Assembly (NCBI RefSeq): GCF_017837635.1
Contig: NZ_JAGJRS010000034.1
Coordinates: 282,972-346,971, forward strand
Direction: 5' to 3'
DNA length: 64,000 nucleotides
Source of the DNA: Frateuria flava
GTDB taxonomy: Bacteria; Pseudomonadota; Gammaproteobacteria; Xanthomonadales; Rhodanobacteraceae
Shown here: piece by piece, positions 25,308 to 34,190 of the stretch
Layout: every line of letters begins with the position of its first letter
How positions within the stretch are numbered: the stretch's first letter is position 1
Notes under the pieces: model-generated
Told to the model about the DNA's origin: nothing
The model's database searches: none
What the model saw: the letters and a program-made list of their open reading frames with translations, nothing else
Position numbers and translations under genes: made by a program

Positions 25308-25798
25308 CAATTGAGATGCGTATTGCATTCCGCGGGATCGGTATCGCAACCCGGTGCGACCATCATTGTCGGCTGGGTGGCCTTGAACATCGTCGACCCG
25401 TCGCTCATCGGCACTGCGTTGAGCTGAACCTCGCCGTCGCGATAGACCGTCTCGCTGTAAGACGGCAGCGGCACCGCCGTTGCCGATACAGACGCATCCT
25501 GTTGCGGCGTGGATATCTGTTGGGCGTTACGACCCATCGGTAGCACCAGGAACTGGCCATTGGCGGCAGCAAAGGCCACGCGCACGTTGCCGTTGAGGTC
25601 GTTGACCTGAACATATCGCACGCCATTGTTGTCGAAGGTATAAACGTGCCAATGCGTGCTTGCACTCATGTCCTGCGCATTCGGCCAACTTTGCCCCAGG
25701 CCTGTACCTGATTGCGATGCAAAGGCGGGGGCCGAAAGACCCATCACAACCAGGCTGGCCCAAAGCGCGCGGTGCCGCAGTAATTTCATCATAGTCAT
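25307..25798 (-). CDS. Secreted hypothetical protein
   Basis: A 163-residue protein with a clear signal peptide (KLLRHRALWASLVVMGLS…AFA). The mature part is small and beta-rich (HWHVYTFDNNGVRYVQVNDL, RVAFAAANGQFLVLPMG), with two late cysteines (GCDTDPAEC) that may form a disulphide. AAGGGGA precedes the first ATG, and ATGs two and three codons later are also possible. It stands alone, ending at a shared terminator. It resembles uncharacterised xanthomonad periplasmic proteins; no function is assigned. Confidence 0.72.
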   Translation of the reverse strand: MTMMKLLRHRALWASLVVMGLSAPAFASQSGTGLGQSWPNAQDMSASTHWHVYTFDNNGVRYVQVNDLNGNVRVAFAAANGQFLVLPMGRNAQQISTPQQDASVSATAVPLPSYSETVYRDGEVQLNAVPMSDGSTMFKATQPTMMVAPGCDTDPAECNTHLN

Positions 25799-25953
25799 GT
25801 CCCCTTGTTGGACTGCTCACTAATTGAGCAATGCCACTCTAACAGCAGCAAAAGTGATCTTTTTGCGAAACATTACTAGGTTATTTCGGCCCACGTTCGT
25901 GTGCGATCACCTGGTGATATCGCTTCTATGGCGCCGTCATTGAAATGCGCAAC

Positions 25954-25980
25954 AAAAAAAGCCCGCTTGTCGCGGGCTTT
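25954..25980 (-). terminator. Terminator downstream of tRNA-Leu
   Basis: On the minus strand GCCCGC, loop, GCGGGC is followed by seven T residues. It lies about 27 bases past the tRNA-Leu 3' end. Confidence 0.82.
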
Positions 25981-26006
25981 CGACGGGCGGCGTGCCGCCT
26001 TTCCTG

Positions 26007-26092
26007 TGGTACCGGTGATAGGACTCGAACCTACACTCTGTCGCCAGAAGCGGATTTTGAGTCCGCCGCGTCTACCATTCCGCCACACCGGC
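26007..26092 (-). tRNA. tRNA-Leu (anticodon CAA)
   Basis: An 86-base type II tRNA. The acceptor stem is GCCGGTG/CACCGGT with an encoded CCA, the anticodon stem GCGGA/TCCGC surrounds loop CTCAAAA giving CAA (reads UUG), a long variable arm follows, and the T-arm has GTTCGAGTC. It lies at the end of the thiol dioxygenase/metX/ccm gene series and is followed by its own terminator. Confidence 0.95.
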
Positions 26093-26116
26093 ACAAGAAA
26101 CCGAATTATGCCCGGC

Positions 26117-26698
26117 TCAGTGCACCGGGTCGAGCCCCAGTTGGCGCTCGCAGCGTTCGTAGCCGTGTTCTTCGGGCAACGGCTGGAAGATCGCGCAGCG
26201 GGTCATGTTGCCCGAGTAGATGTGCAGGCTGACAGCGATGGCGTCTTCGCTGGGGTTGCGGATGGTGTGGTACTCGTGGGGCGGGATCAGGCTGCCGGCC
26301 GAGCCTGGACCGGCCTGGATCGAGCCGACCGGCTGGAAGCGGCAGTGGCCGTCCTCATCGGCGAGGCGCTCGTACTGCACCACTTCGAGCGCACCGCTCC
26401 ATACGCCCTCCACGCACCACATGCCGCAGTGGTCGTGGATCGGCGTGCCCTGGCCAGGTCCCCAGGTCATCGCCACCACGCAGTAGCCGTACTTCTCGCT
26501 GCGGTAGAGCTCGCGCCGGGCGTAGCGGCCTTCGGCGGTCTCGAACACGCAATCGGGCAGCTTGACCACACCACTGCGCATCAGTTTGCACAGACCGTTG
26601 CGCAGGGTGTCGGTGACGGCGAAGGTGGTTTGCATGCCGACGGCATGATCGATCGCTTCGATCAGGTCGCGGCAGCCTGGAAATTCCGTGGTGAGCAT
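26117..26698 (-). CDS. Thiol dioxygenase of the cysteine dioxygenase family
   Basis: A 193-residue cupin enzyme that would oxidise a small thiol (cysteine to cysteine sulfinate, or 3-mercaptopropionate). The iron-binding facial triad is visible as HDH in GTPIHDHCGMWCVEGVW (about residues 88-90) and the later histidine in IPPHEYHTIRN. The substrate cannot be fixed by eye; both CDO and MDO share this pattern. It follows metX by 76 bases at the end of the cytochrome c maturation operon, an arrangement linking sulfur amino acid synthesis and breakdown. tRNA-Leu lies immediately downstream. Confidence 0.85.
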   Translation of the reverse strand: MLTTEFPGCRDLIEAIDHAVGMQTTFAVTDTLRNGLCKLMRSGVVKLPDCVFETAEGRYARRELYRSEKYGYCVVAMTWGPGQGTPIHDHCGMWCVEGVWSGALEVVQYERLADEDGHCRFQPVGSIQAGPGSAGSLIPPHEYHTIRNPSEDAIAVSLHIYSGNMTRCAIFQPLPEEHGYERCERQLGLDPVH

Positions 26699-26774
26699 GG
26701 GGATTCTCGCGGTACGACTTCACGCCGAGTTTAGCGCACGGCTGTTAGCCGGCCGAGACGAACTCGTCAGCAAT

Positions 26775-27920
26775 TCACAGGCGGGCAAGGAAGCCGCCGA
26801 TGGCGCGGCTGTAGTTGGGAATATCCACCAGGAACGCATCGTGACCTTGCGGCGAGTCCAGCGCCACGAACTCCACTTCGGCGCCGGCGGCCGACAGCCC
26901 GGTGGCGATCTGTTCCTGCTGCTCGAGCGGGAACAGGATGTCGGTACTGACGCCGATCACCAGCGCTCGTGCGATCCGGATGCGCTTCAGCCCCTCCATG
27001 ATGTCTCCGCCGCCGTACTCGCCGATGTCGAACCAGTCGCTGGCGCGCGACAGATAGAGGTAGCAATTGGGATCGAAGCTGCGCACAAAGCGCTGGGCGT
27101 GTCCCTGCAAGTAGGACTCCACCTGGAATTCGAAACCGAACGGTTCGTCCTCGCGCTTTTCCGGATCGAGCCGGATGCGGGCGAAGCGGCCGTTCCACTC
27201 CATCGCGGAGCGGTAGGTAATCACGCCGAGCTTGCGCGCGATGCTCATGCCCATCTCCGGATAGCGGTCGCTGTCACCGCCGCGGTCGCTCACCAGATGG
27301 ATGTCGTAGTCGCCGCCGTTCCATTGCGGGTCGAGGCGGATCGCTTCGCGCTGCAACGAACGGATGGCGATCGCGAAGGGCTGCGCCTGTGGCGCGGTAT
27401 CCACGCTAATGTGCGCGCGGACGCTGTCCGGGTGCAGCACCATGTAGGCCAGTGCGCTCATGCCGCCCATCGAGCAGCCGATGAGGCAGGCCAGCCGGTC
27501 GATGCCCAGGCCGTGGCGCACCAGCTCGAAGGCGGCGTTGGCGACATCTTCCAGGGCGAGCTCGGGGAACGCCAGGCGGTAAGGCTCGCCAGTGGCAGGA
27601 TCGATCGAGGCGGGGCAGGTCGAGCCCTTGTCGCTGCCCAGCGAGTTGACGCAGATGACGAACCAGCGGTCGGTGTCGATGGCCTTGCCTGGGCCAAGCA
27701 TCTCCTCCCACCAGCCGGGGCTCGGGTCCTGCGCGTTGGAGGCCGCATGGGCGCTGGGCGACAGACCGGTGAGGATCAGCACGGCATTGCCGCGGACCGC
27801 ATCGAGCTGCCCCCAGGTTTCGTACGCCACCCGCGCCCCATGCAACTGTCCACCGCGCTTCATCGCGAACGGCGAGGGCAGGGCGTGATAGCGGCGGGCG
27901 TCGGGAGCCGGCGTGGTCAT
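26775..27920 (-). CDS. metX: MetX-family acyltransferase, probably serine O-succinyltransferase
   Basis: A 381-residue alpha/beta-hydrolase-fold acyltransferase. The catalytic triad is S150 in GCSMGGMSA, D327 in VSTDILFP and H360 in GHDAF. The segments LTGLSPSAHAASN and NSLGSDKGST are of the kind seen in Xanthomonadales MetX proteins, which have been reassigned as serine O-succinyltransferases feeding cysteine synthesis; classical members acetylate homoserine for methionine. Acyl specificity is therefore inference from lineage. The start codon overlaps the ccmI stop (ATGA), so it is translated as the distal part of the ccm operon. Confidence 0.88.
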   Translation of the reverse strand: MTTPAPDARRYHALPSPFAMKRGGQLHGARVAYETWGQLDAVRGNAVLILTGLSPSAHAASNAQDPSPGWWEEMLGPGKAIDTDRWFVICVNSLGSDKGSTCPASIDPATGEPYRLAFPELALEDVANAAFELVRHGLGIDRLACLIGCSMGGMSALAYMVLHPDSVRAHISVDTAPQAQPFAIAIRSLQREAIRLDPQWNGGDYDIHLVSDRGGDSDRYPEMGMSIARKLGVITYRSAMEWNGRFARIRLDPEKREDEPFGFEFQVESYLQGHAQRFVRSFDPNCYLYLSRASDWFDIGEYGGGDIMEGLKRIRIARALVIGVSTDILFPLEQQEQIATGLSAAGAEVEFVALDSPQGHDAFLVDIPNYSRAIGGFLARL

Positions 27921-28951
27921 GGGTGGACCTTGTCGATGACGATCCGCACCGGGTCGGCCTGGTCCACCGGCACCACGCCGGCATCACCCTCCAGGTCGCC
28001 GCTCTGGGCGACGGCCTGACCGCTCGTGCTGACCCGCGCGCCGACGAACACCTTATCCGCCGAGGAGAGCTTCAACTGCGGGGCCATTGCCATGGCGTCG
28101 GTCAAGGTGACAGTGGCCGGCAGCTGCGAGGCATCCAACCGCGCCACGGCCAGCGGCATCGGTGGCCCCTGTTCCGCGCGTGCGTAGACAAACAGGGCAG
28201 CACCGGGCTTGAGCCGGTCTCGCAACGCGGGAGCAAGCCGGACCTGCACCACGAGATGCGGGCCTTCGGCGCTGGCGGCGGAGCCCGGCTTGCCACCGGC
28301 ACGCGCCTCGGCTACGGCGATCTGTTCGGTGACCGCCTTGGCCACGTTGGAACCGGGCTCAAGCAGCGGTTGCAGACGGCGCCAGGTGGCGGCCGACGCG
28401 GCGTAGTCCCCGTGCTGGAACTGGCTGATGCCGAGCAACCACAGGCCGCGCTGGTTGGCCGGATCCGCCTGTACGGCTTGCTTGAGCAGGTCGAGGGCGC
28501 GGCCTTCGATCCTGTGGTCGTCGCGAACCATGGAGTCGGCCTCGGCCCAGCCCACCATCGCCGTCCCGTTCTTCGGGTCGAGCCGGAGCGCTTGGTCGTA
28601 GGCATCGCGCGCCTGCCCGTTCTGGTGGAGCGCAGCCTCGGTCTGCGCCAGCAACATCCAGCCCTGCAGGTCGTCCGGCTGCTGCCTGAGGTGATCGCGC
28701 AGCTCGGCGACGGCCTGGTCGATGTCCATCGATGGCTGTGCCGCCACACCCTCCAGCGCCACCGGCGTGCCGACCAGCAGGTACAACCCGCCAGCTGCCA
28801 GCGGCACCACGAAGGCCATGGCCAGCACGAGTGCAAAAAGGCTGCCCGGTCGACCCTGGCGGCGGTCGTGCCGCACCAGTGGCCAGAGCAGCAGCGCGAG
28901 CGCCGCCGCGATCATCACGGCAGCGATCAGGTAGAACGCGAGCTTCACCAA
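27917..28951 (-). CDS. ccmI: Cytochrome c biogenesis protein CcmI
   Basis: A 344-residue inner-membrane protein that chaperones apocytochrome c to the CcmF/CcmH ligation complex. Two N-terminal membrane helices (ALALLLWPLV and AMAFVVPLAAGGLYLLVG) are followed by TPR-like repeats (DLQGWMLLAQTEAALHQNGQ, RDAYDQALRLDPKNGTAMVG, PANQRGLWLLGISQFQHGDY). A C-terminal periplasmic domain ends in KVHP. It overlaps ccmH by 7 bases upstream and metX by 4 downstream. Confidence 0.92.
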   Translation of the reverse strand: MVKLAFYLIAAVMIAAALALLLWPLVRHDRRQGRPGSLFALVLAMAFVVPLAAGGLYLLVGTPVALEGVAAQPSMDIDQAVAELRDHLRQQPDDLQGWMLLAQTEAALHQNGQARDAYDQALRLDPKNGTAMVGWAEADSMVRDDHRIEGRALDLLKQAVQADPANQRGLWLLGISQFQHGDYAASAATWRRLQPLLEPGSNVAKAVTEQIAVAEARAGGKPGSAASAEGPHLVVQVRLAPALRDRLKPGAALFVYARAEQGPPMPLAVARLDASQLPATVTLTDAMAMAPQLKLSSADKVFVGARVSTSGQAVAQSGDLEGDAGVVPVDQADPVRIVIDKVHP

Positions 28952-29466
28952 TCGTCCCCTTGTTCGATCGTGGCGTTGTCGACCAGCCGGCTGTCGATGC
29001 GCGCCGCGCGACTACGCTTGCGGATGGTCGCCAGCACCAGAGCGGCGCCCATCAGCAGGAACAGCGCCGGGCCGAACCACAGCAGCCAGGTTGCGGGCTT
29101 GACCGGCGGGTCGTACAGCACGAAGTCGGAATAGCGGTCCACCAGGTACTGCTTGATCTGGTCGTCCGTCTTGCCCTGCTGCATCAACCCGAACACTTCG
29201 TGGCGCAGGTCGCGCGCCAGATCGGCGTTGGAATCGGCCAGGTTCTCGTTCTGGCACACCAGGCAACGCAACTGGCGGGTCAGGTTCTGGAAACGGACTT
29301 CCTGGGCGTGGTCCTTGAACGGCAGCGGGTCGATGGCCTGGGCGTTGGCCGCGCCTGAGAAGGCCAGGAACAACGCGAAGAGCATCTGCAGGAGCGCCCT
29401 TGGGCGCGACCCGGATGCCGCATGGTCGCGCCCAAGGGCGCTCCTGCAGGGGACGCCGTGGTTCAT
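28945..29466 (-). CDS. ccmH: Cytochrome c maturation thiol reductase CcmH
   Basis: The CcmH/CcmL subunit of the heme ligation complex, which reduces apocytochrome c disulphides. The signature LRCLVCQNENLADSNADLA carries the redox cysteines at C68/C71, and a single membrane helix (ATWLLWFGPALFLLMGAALV) lies near the C-terminus. The ATG at 29466 overlaps the ccmG stop (ATGA), but residues 7-27 are encoded by a REP element. The signal peptide proper starts at the internal Met28 (29385, MLFALFLAFSGAANAQA), which lacks a ribosome site and positive N-region. Either start is possible; without the REP part the length fits the family. Confidence 0.9.
   Translation of the reverse strand: MNHGVPCRSALGRDHAASGSRPRALLQMLFALFLAFSGAANAQAIDPLPFKDHAQEVRFQNLTRQLRCLVCQNENLADSNADLARDLRHEVFGLMQQGKTDDQIKQYLVDRYSDFVLYDPPVKPATWLLWFGPALFLLMGAALVLATIRKRSRAARIDSRLVDNATIEQGDDW
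29387..29450. repeat. REP-type palindrome inside the ccmH reading frame
   Basis: Perfect arms GGAGCGCCCTTGGGCGCGAC (29391-29410) and GTCGCGCCCAAGGGCGCTCC (29425-29444) with outer TGCA/TGCA. It lies between the ccmG-overlapping ATG and the ccmH signal peptide and keeps the frame open. Confidence 0.85.
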
Positions 29467-30005
29467 GGCGCCTCCTGCTTGAGCTGCGCGATCAGCGGCT
29501 TGAGCTCGCGCTCAATCACTTCGGGCGTGAATGGCCCGATGTGCTTGTAGCGGATCGTGCCTTTGGCATCGATCAGGAAGCTTTCCGGGGCGCCGTAGAC
29601 GCCGAAGTCGATCGCCGTCCGGCCCGGCTGGTCGGCAATCACCATGTCGTAGGGATTCCCATGTCGAGCTAGCCAGGCCTTGGCATCCTCGGGGGCGTCC
29701 TTGTAGTCGTAGCCGACCAGCGGAACGCCGAGCGTACGCCCCTCGGCCATCAGCACCGGGTGCTCCTCGCCACAGGCGATGCACCAGCTGGCGAATACGT
29801 TGACAAGATAGGGCTTGCCCAGCATCGAGGTCTTGCTGACCGTCTTGCCGGGATCGTCCAGCAGCGGCAGCGAGAACTCCGGCGCGGGCTTGCCGATCAG
29901 CGGCGAGGGCACTTCGCGCGGGTCGTGCCGGGTGTTCCACCAGATGCCGAAGCCGAACAGGCCCACCAGCAGGAGGAAGCCGATCAATGGCAGCGAACGG
30001 CTCAT
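29463..30005 (-). CDS. ccmG: Thiol:disulfide interchange protein CcmG/DsbE
   Basis: A 180-residue membrane-anchored periplasmic thioredoxin that keeps CcmH or apocytochrome reduced. The N-terminal anchor is PLIGFLLLVGLFGFGIWW, and the redox motif WCIAC has cysteines at 75 and 78. The acidic/GAPE region (YGAPESFLIDAKG) is typical of CcmG. The start overlaps the ccmF stop by 4 bases. Confidence 0.94.
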   Translation of the reverse strand: MSRSLPLIGFLLLVGLFGFGIWWNTRHDPREVPSPLIGKPAPEFSLPLLDDPGKTVSKTSMLGKPYLVNVFASWCIACGEEHPVLMAEGRTLGVPLVGYDYKDAPEDAKAWLARHGNPYDMVIADQPGRTAIDFGVYGAPESFLIDAKGTIRYKHIGPFTPEVIERELKPLIAQLKQEAP

Positions 30006-31978
30006 GCGCGCGATTCCTTCGCGGGTAACACCGGCTCGGCCGCGACCTTGGCGGCCGCTCGCCTGGCCCGGAAGCGTTTGTCCGCACCGGCCACGAAACC
30101 GCCCAGCATCATGAACAGGCCGCCGGCCCAGATCCAGCGCACAAACGGCTTGGCGTAGAGGCGCAGCGCCCAGGCGCCTTCGAGCTTGTTCGGATCCATC
30201 GGCTCGCCCAGCGCGACGTAGAGATCACGGGTGACGCCGGGATCGATCGCCGATTCGGTCTGCACCTGGCCGCGCGGGTAGGTGCGCTTCTGCGGGTGCA
30301 TCACGTCGATCGTCTTGCCGTCCCGCAGCACGGTCACCGTGCCCTGTTCGGCATGCCAGTTAGGCCCGCGGGTGGCGTGCACGCCGTCGAAACGGAAGGT
30401 GTAGGCGCCCACGGTCTGCGTGTCGCCCGGTGCCATGCGCACGTCGCGCGTGACGCTCAGCGACTCGGACAGCAGCACGCCTACCAGGAACACACCGACG
30501 CCGAAGTGCGCCAGCAACATGCCGGCCATTTCGGCTGGGTAGCGCCGCCCACGCGGCATCTCGCGCCAGCGCTTGTAGACGTACAGCAGTGTGCCGACGC
30601 CGCACCAAACCGCGGCCGCCACGCCGGCGATCGCTTTGGCCTGGCCGTCCACGAAGAACGCGGCGACGATGGCGCAGGCCACCGCGGCAATAGTCACCCG
30701 CAACAACACGCTCTTGAGTGGAGCGGCCTCGCTCTTGCCCCAGCGCAGAAACGGCCCGAACGGCAGCAGCAGGACCACCGGCAGCATCAGCAGCGGAAAC
30801 AGGAAGCCGAAATAGGGTGGGCCGACCGAGATCTTGCCAAGGTGCAACGCGTCGCCGATCAGCGGAAACAGCGTGCCCAGAAGCACCATGGCCGCGGCCA
30901 CCGTGAACATCAGGTTGGCGATGACGATCACCGTCTCGCGCGAAAGCGGTGCGAACGCCTTGCCGCCGGCCACCTTGGGCGCCCGCAGCGCGTACAACAG
31001 CAGCGAACCACCGATCACGATCGCCAGGAAGGCCAGGATGTACAGGCCGCGGCGCGGATCGGAGGCGAACGCATGCACGCTGGTCAACACGCCCGAGCGC
31101 ACCAGGAACGTGCCCAGCAACGAGAGCGAGAAGGCGAAGATCGAGAGCAGGATGGTCCAGGCGCGCAACGAACCGCGCTTCTCCGTGACCGCCTGCGCGT
31201 GGATCAGCGCCACGCCCACCAGCCATGGCATGAAGCTGGCGTTCTCCACCGGATCCCAGAACCACCAGCCGCCCCAGCCCAGCTCCGCGTAGGCCCACCA
31301 GCTGCCCGCGACGATGCCACAGGTGAGGAAGCCCCAGGCGGCATTGGTCCACGGCCGCGCCCAGCGCACCCAGCCCTGTTCCAGCGCGCCACCGAGCAGC
31401 GCGGCGATGGAGAACGCAAAGGCGACCGAGAAGCCCACGTAGCCCATGTAGAGCACCGGTGGGTGGAAGGTCATGCCCGGATCCTGCAGCACCGGGTTCA
31501 GGTCGCCGCCGTCCGGCGGCATTGGCAACAGGCGCGCGAACGGATTGGAGGTGAAAACGATGAATGCCAGGAAGCCGACCGCCACGATGCCCAGCACGCC
31601 CAGCACGCGGGCAAGGAATTCTTCGGGAAGTTGGCGGCTGAAGGCGGCCAGCGCCACCGTCCAGACGTTGAGGATCATCACCCACAGCAGCATGGAGCCC
31701 TCGTGCGCGCCCCACACGGCGGCGATGCGGTAGTACCAGGGCAGCGCGAGGTTCGAGTTGTCGGCGACGTACTGCACCGAGAAGTCGAAGGTCAGGAAGG
31801 CCCACACCAGCAGGCCGAATGCCAACGCCACAAACACGGCCTGGCCGGCGGCGGCGGGACGCGCTACAGCCATCAGCGCGCGGTTGCCGCGCCAGGCGCC
31901 GATCAACGGCAGCACGCCCTGCGCCAGGGCGAGCAGCATGGCGAGGATGAGGGCGAGCTGGCCGAGTTCGGGCGTCAT
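30002..31978 (-). CDS. ccmF: Heme lyase subunit CcmF
   Basis: A 658-residue polytopic protein that attaches heme from CcmE to apocytochrome c. The tryptophan-rich heme-handling motif [20 protein letters not shown] is present near residue 230, with many membrane helices and a large late periplasmic domain ([19 protein letters not shown]). Length matches the family. It overlaps ccmE and ccmG by 4 bases each. Confidence 0.95.
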   Translation of the reverse strand: MTPELGQLALILAMLLALAQGVLPLIGAWRGNRALMAVARPAAAGQAVFVALAFGLLVWAFLTFDFSVQYVADNSNLALPWYYRIAAVWGAHEGSMLLWVMILNVWTVALAAFSRQLPEEFLARVLGVLGIVAVGFLAFIVFTSNPFARLLPMPPDGGDLNPVLQDPGMTFHPPVLYMGYVGFSVAFAFSIAALLGGALEQGWVRWARPWTNAAWGFLTCGIVAGSWWAYAELGWGGWWFWDPVENASFMPWLVGVALIHAQAVTEKRGSLRAWTILLSIFAFSLSLLGTFLVRSGVLTSVHAFASDPRRGLYILAFLAIVIGGSLLLYALRAPKVAGGKAFAPLSRETVIVIANLMFTVAAAMVLLGTLFPLIGDALHLGKISVGPPYFGFLFPLLMLPVVLLLPFGPFLRWGKSEAAPLKSVLLRVTIAAVACAIVAAFFVDGQAKAIAGVAAAVWCGVGTLLYVYKRWREMPRGRRYPAEMAGMLLAHFGVGVFLVGVLLSESLSVTRDVRMAPGDTQTVGAYTFRFDGVHATRGPNWHAEQGTVTVLRDGKTIDVMHPQKRTYPRGQVQTESAIDPGVTRDLYVALGEPMDPNKLEGAWALRLYAKPFVRWIWAGGLFMMLGGFVAGADKRFRARRAAAKVAAEPVLPAKESRA

Positions 31979-32433
31979 TGGGGGGCCTCGTTGGCGGCCA
32001 CGGCCTTGCCGTGGTGCGCCTTTTCCATGGCGTCCTTCAGTTCCTTCGGCATGTAGGTTTCGTCGTGCTTGGCGAGCACTTCGGTCGCGACGAAATGATC
32101 GCCAGCCATGTGTCCCGTGGCGATCACCGACTGGTTGTCGCGGAAGAGGTCGGGAAGAATGCCGGTGTACTCCACCGGCAAGGCGCCATCGGCGTCGACG
32201 ACGGTGAAACCGACCTTCAGCGAATCGCCGGAGCGCTCGATCGAGCCGCCCTTGACCATGCCTCCCAGACGGAAGGTCTTGTACGCCTCGGCCTGGCCGG
32301 CGCGCACCTGGCTCGGGGTGAACAGGTAGTTCATGTTCTGCTGCAGGGCGAACACGGTCAGGCCCACCGCCACCACCGCGGCGGCGAGCACGAGGAGGAC
32401 GATGATCATGCGGCGTTTGCGGGTCGGGTTCAT
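31975..32433 (-). CDS. ccmE: Heme chaperone CcmE
   Basis: A 152-residue periplasmic heme chaperone with an N-terminal anchor ([20 protein letters not shown]). The covalent heme ligand motif HDETY puts the heme-binding histidine at residue 123. The beta-barrel OB fold lies between. The start overlaps the ccmD stop by 4 bases. Confidence 0.95.
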   Translation of the reverse strand: MNPTRKRRMIIVLLVLAAAVVAVGLTVFALQQNMNYLFTPSQVRAGQAEAYKTFRLGGMVKGGSIERSGDSLKVGFTVVDADGALPVEYTGILPDLFRDNQSVIATGHMAGDHFVATEVLAKHDETYMPKELKDAMEKAHHGKAVAANEAPQ

Positions 32434-32624
32434 GGATTCACGGCAGGCGAGGCGGTGCGTTGCTGGCGCGCCGTTTGACGTGCCAGCCGCGCGCGAAGTT
32501 CACGCAGGTTGCGGCGGCGGCGCAGCATCGGGGAAATGAAATCGGCGAGCAGCACGAGGAAGAAGACGGCATAGGCCGGCCATACATAGGCGGCATAACC
32601 GCCCATGGCGAGGAACTGGCTCAT
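32430..32624 (-). CDS. ccmD: Heme exporter accessory protein CcmD
   Basis: A 64-residue single-span protein: [20 protein letters not shown], then the helix [10 protein letters not shown] and a basic coil ([16 protein letters not shown]). The GGYAxYVWxAY pattern is characteristic of CcmD, which releases holo-CcmE from the CcmABC complex. It overlaps both ccmC and ccmE by 4 bases. Confidence 0.92.
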   Translation of the reverse strand: MSQFLAMGGYAAYVWPAYAVFFLVLLADFISPMLRRRRNLRELRARLARQTARQQRTASPAVNP

Positions 32625-33391
32625 GCCTGTTCTCCCGTGGCCTGCTCGCCGGTGGCGATCCTGCGCACCCAGTCCTTGCCACCTTCCAGCTCCAGCAGGT
32701 CGGCGCGCACGCGGCCGAACAGGCTGGCGACGTAGTACAGCTTGGTCGCAACCATCATCGTCAGCAGCGGCCACAGCATGTCCATGCTGATCTTGGAGGG
32801 ACCCAGGATGCGCACGGTCGAACCCTGGTGCAGCGTGTTCCACCAGTTCACCGAGAAGTGCACGATCGGCACGTTGATGATGCCGATGATGGCAAGGAAG
32901 GCTGCCGCGCGGGCGCCCTGGCGGCGATCCTCGAAGGCGTGGTACAGCCCGATCACGCCCAGGTACAGGAACAACAGCACCAACTCGGAGGTCAGCCGGG
33001 CGTCCCAGGTCCACCAGGTGCCCCACATCGGCTTGCCCCAGAGCGAGCCGGTCACCAGGGTGATGAAGGTGAAGGCCGCGCCGATCGGTGCCGATTCCAT
33101 CGCCACCGCCTCGGCCAGCTTGATGCGCCACACCAGGGCGATGAATGAGGCCACCGCCATCACGCCATAGATGAACAGCCCCATCCAGGCACTGGGGACA
33201 TGGATGAAGATGATCCGGTAGGCGTCGCCCTGCTGGTAGTCGGCCGGGGCCAGTACCAGCCCGCCGTACAGGCCAATCGCGCCTGCAATCAGCGCCAGGG
33301 CGAGGAACCACGGCCGCAACGTGCCGGCGAAGCGGTAGAAGATCGGCGGCGAGCCGAGCTTGTGCAGCCAGAGGGGAATCCACTTGGACAT
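32621..33391 (-). CDS. ccmC: Heme transporter/handling protein CcmC
   Basis: A 256-residue six-helix protein that loads heme onto CcmE. It carries the tryptophan-rich motif GTWWTWDARLTSEL, with histidines in periplasmic loops. The ATG at 33391 (MSKWIPLWLHKLGSPP) was chosen because it matches the family start; the open frame extends upstream without family character. Four bases separate it from ccmB. Confidence 0.94.
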   Translation of the reverse strand: MSKWIPLWLHKLGSPPIFYRFAGTLRPWFLALALIAGAIGLYGGLVLAPADYQQGDAYRIIFIHVPSAWMGLFIYGVMAVASFIALVWRIKLAEAVAMESAPIGAAFTFITLVTGSLWGKPMWGTWWTWDARLTSELVLLFLYLGVIGLYHAFEDRRQGARAAAFLAIIGIINVPIVHFSVNWWNTLHQGSTVRILGPSKISMDMLWPLLTMMVATKLYYVASLFGRVRADLLELEGGKDWVRRIATGEQATGEQA

Positions 33392-33395
33392 GGTC

Positions 33396-34082
33396 TTATG
33401 CGTCCAAAGCAATGCGAAGGGCGGCGGCGCAGGCGAGCGGTGCAAGCACCAGGGCCAGGACGAGCGCCGCGCCGAGCCAGGCGATCGGGGCGACCCACGG
33501 TAACCCCTGTTGGGCGGCCGCGACCGCACCTGCGGCAAAGATGACCACCGGCACGCAAAGCGGCAGCAGCATCAGAGCGAGCAGCATACCAGAGCGCCGC
33601 GTCCCGGCCGTCAGCGCGACCAGCACGGCGCCCAGCAGGCTGAGCATCGGCGTGGCCAGCAGCAAGGCCAGCATGAGCACGCCCATCACCTGCACGGGCA
33701 GATGCAGCATGCCGGCCAGCAGGGGGGCGATCACGATCAGCGGCAAAGCGGTGGTGAACCAGTGCGCGAGGATCTTCATGCCCAGCATCAGCGCCAGCGG
33801 CTGCGGAGCGAGCACCAGCTGTTCCAGCGAACCGTCCTCGATATCGCTTCGAAACATGGCATCGAGCGCCAGCAGCATGGCCAGCAATACCGTGACCAAT
33901 ACGACGCCGCCGGCGATGCGTTGCAGCAACGCGTCCTCCGGCCCCAGCGCGAATGGGAACAGCGTGGCGACGATCAACGCATAAAGCACCGGCATGGCGA
34001 TGTCGCCTCGGCGACGCCAGGCAAGCGTGAGGTCGCGCCGCAGTACGGCCGCGCAGGCCCGGGAGACCGATGCCTGACTCAT
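33396..34082 (-). CDS. ccmB: Heme exporter permease CcmB
   Basis: A 228-residue permease of the CcmABCD ABC complex with about six membrane helices. The early segment AVLRRDLTLAWRRRGDIAMP and LFPFALGPEDALL are family-like. It lies between ccmA (108 bases upstream) and ccmC. Confidence 0.94.
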   Translation of the reverse strand: MSQASVSRACAAVLRRDLTLAWRRRGDIAMPVLYALIVATLFPFALGPEDALLQRIAGGVVLVTVLLAMLLALDAMFRSDIEDGSLEQLVLAPQPLALMLGMKILAHWFTTALPLIVIAPLLAGMLHLPVQVMGVLMLALLLATPMLSLLGAVLVALTAGTRRSGMLLALMLLPLCVPVVIFAAGAVAAAQQGLPWVAPIAWLGAALVLALVLAPLACAAALRIALDA

Positions 34083-34190
34083 GCCGCGAGCTCCGAAGCG
34101 CCCTCTGCCCCGGCGCAGCCTGGGGGGAGGGTCGGGGAAAGGGGGATGCCTTTGCTCTCGAGCCCCCGGCTGGAACAGTGGCGGATGAAC

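Noticed and set aside
26117-26698. General cupin of unknown role
   Set aside because: The HDH motif, WGPG context and length fit the thiol dioxygenase family better.
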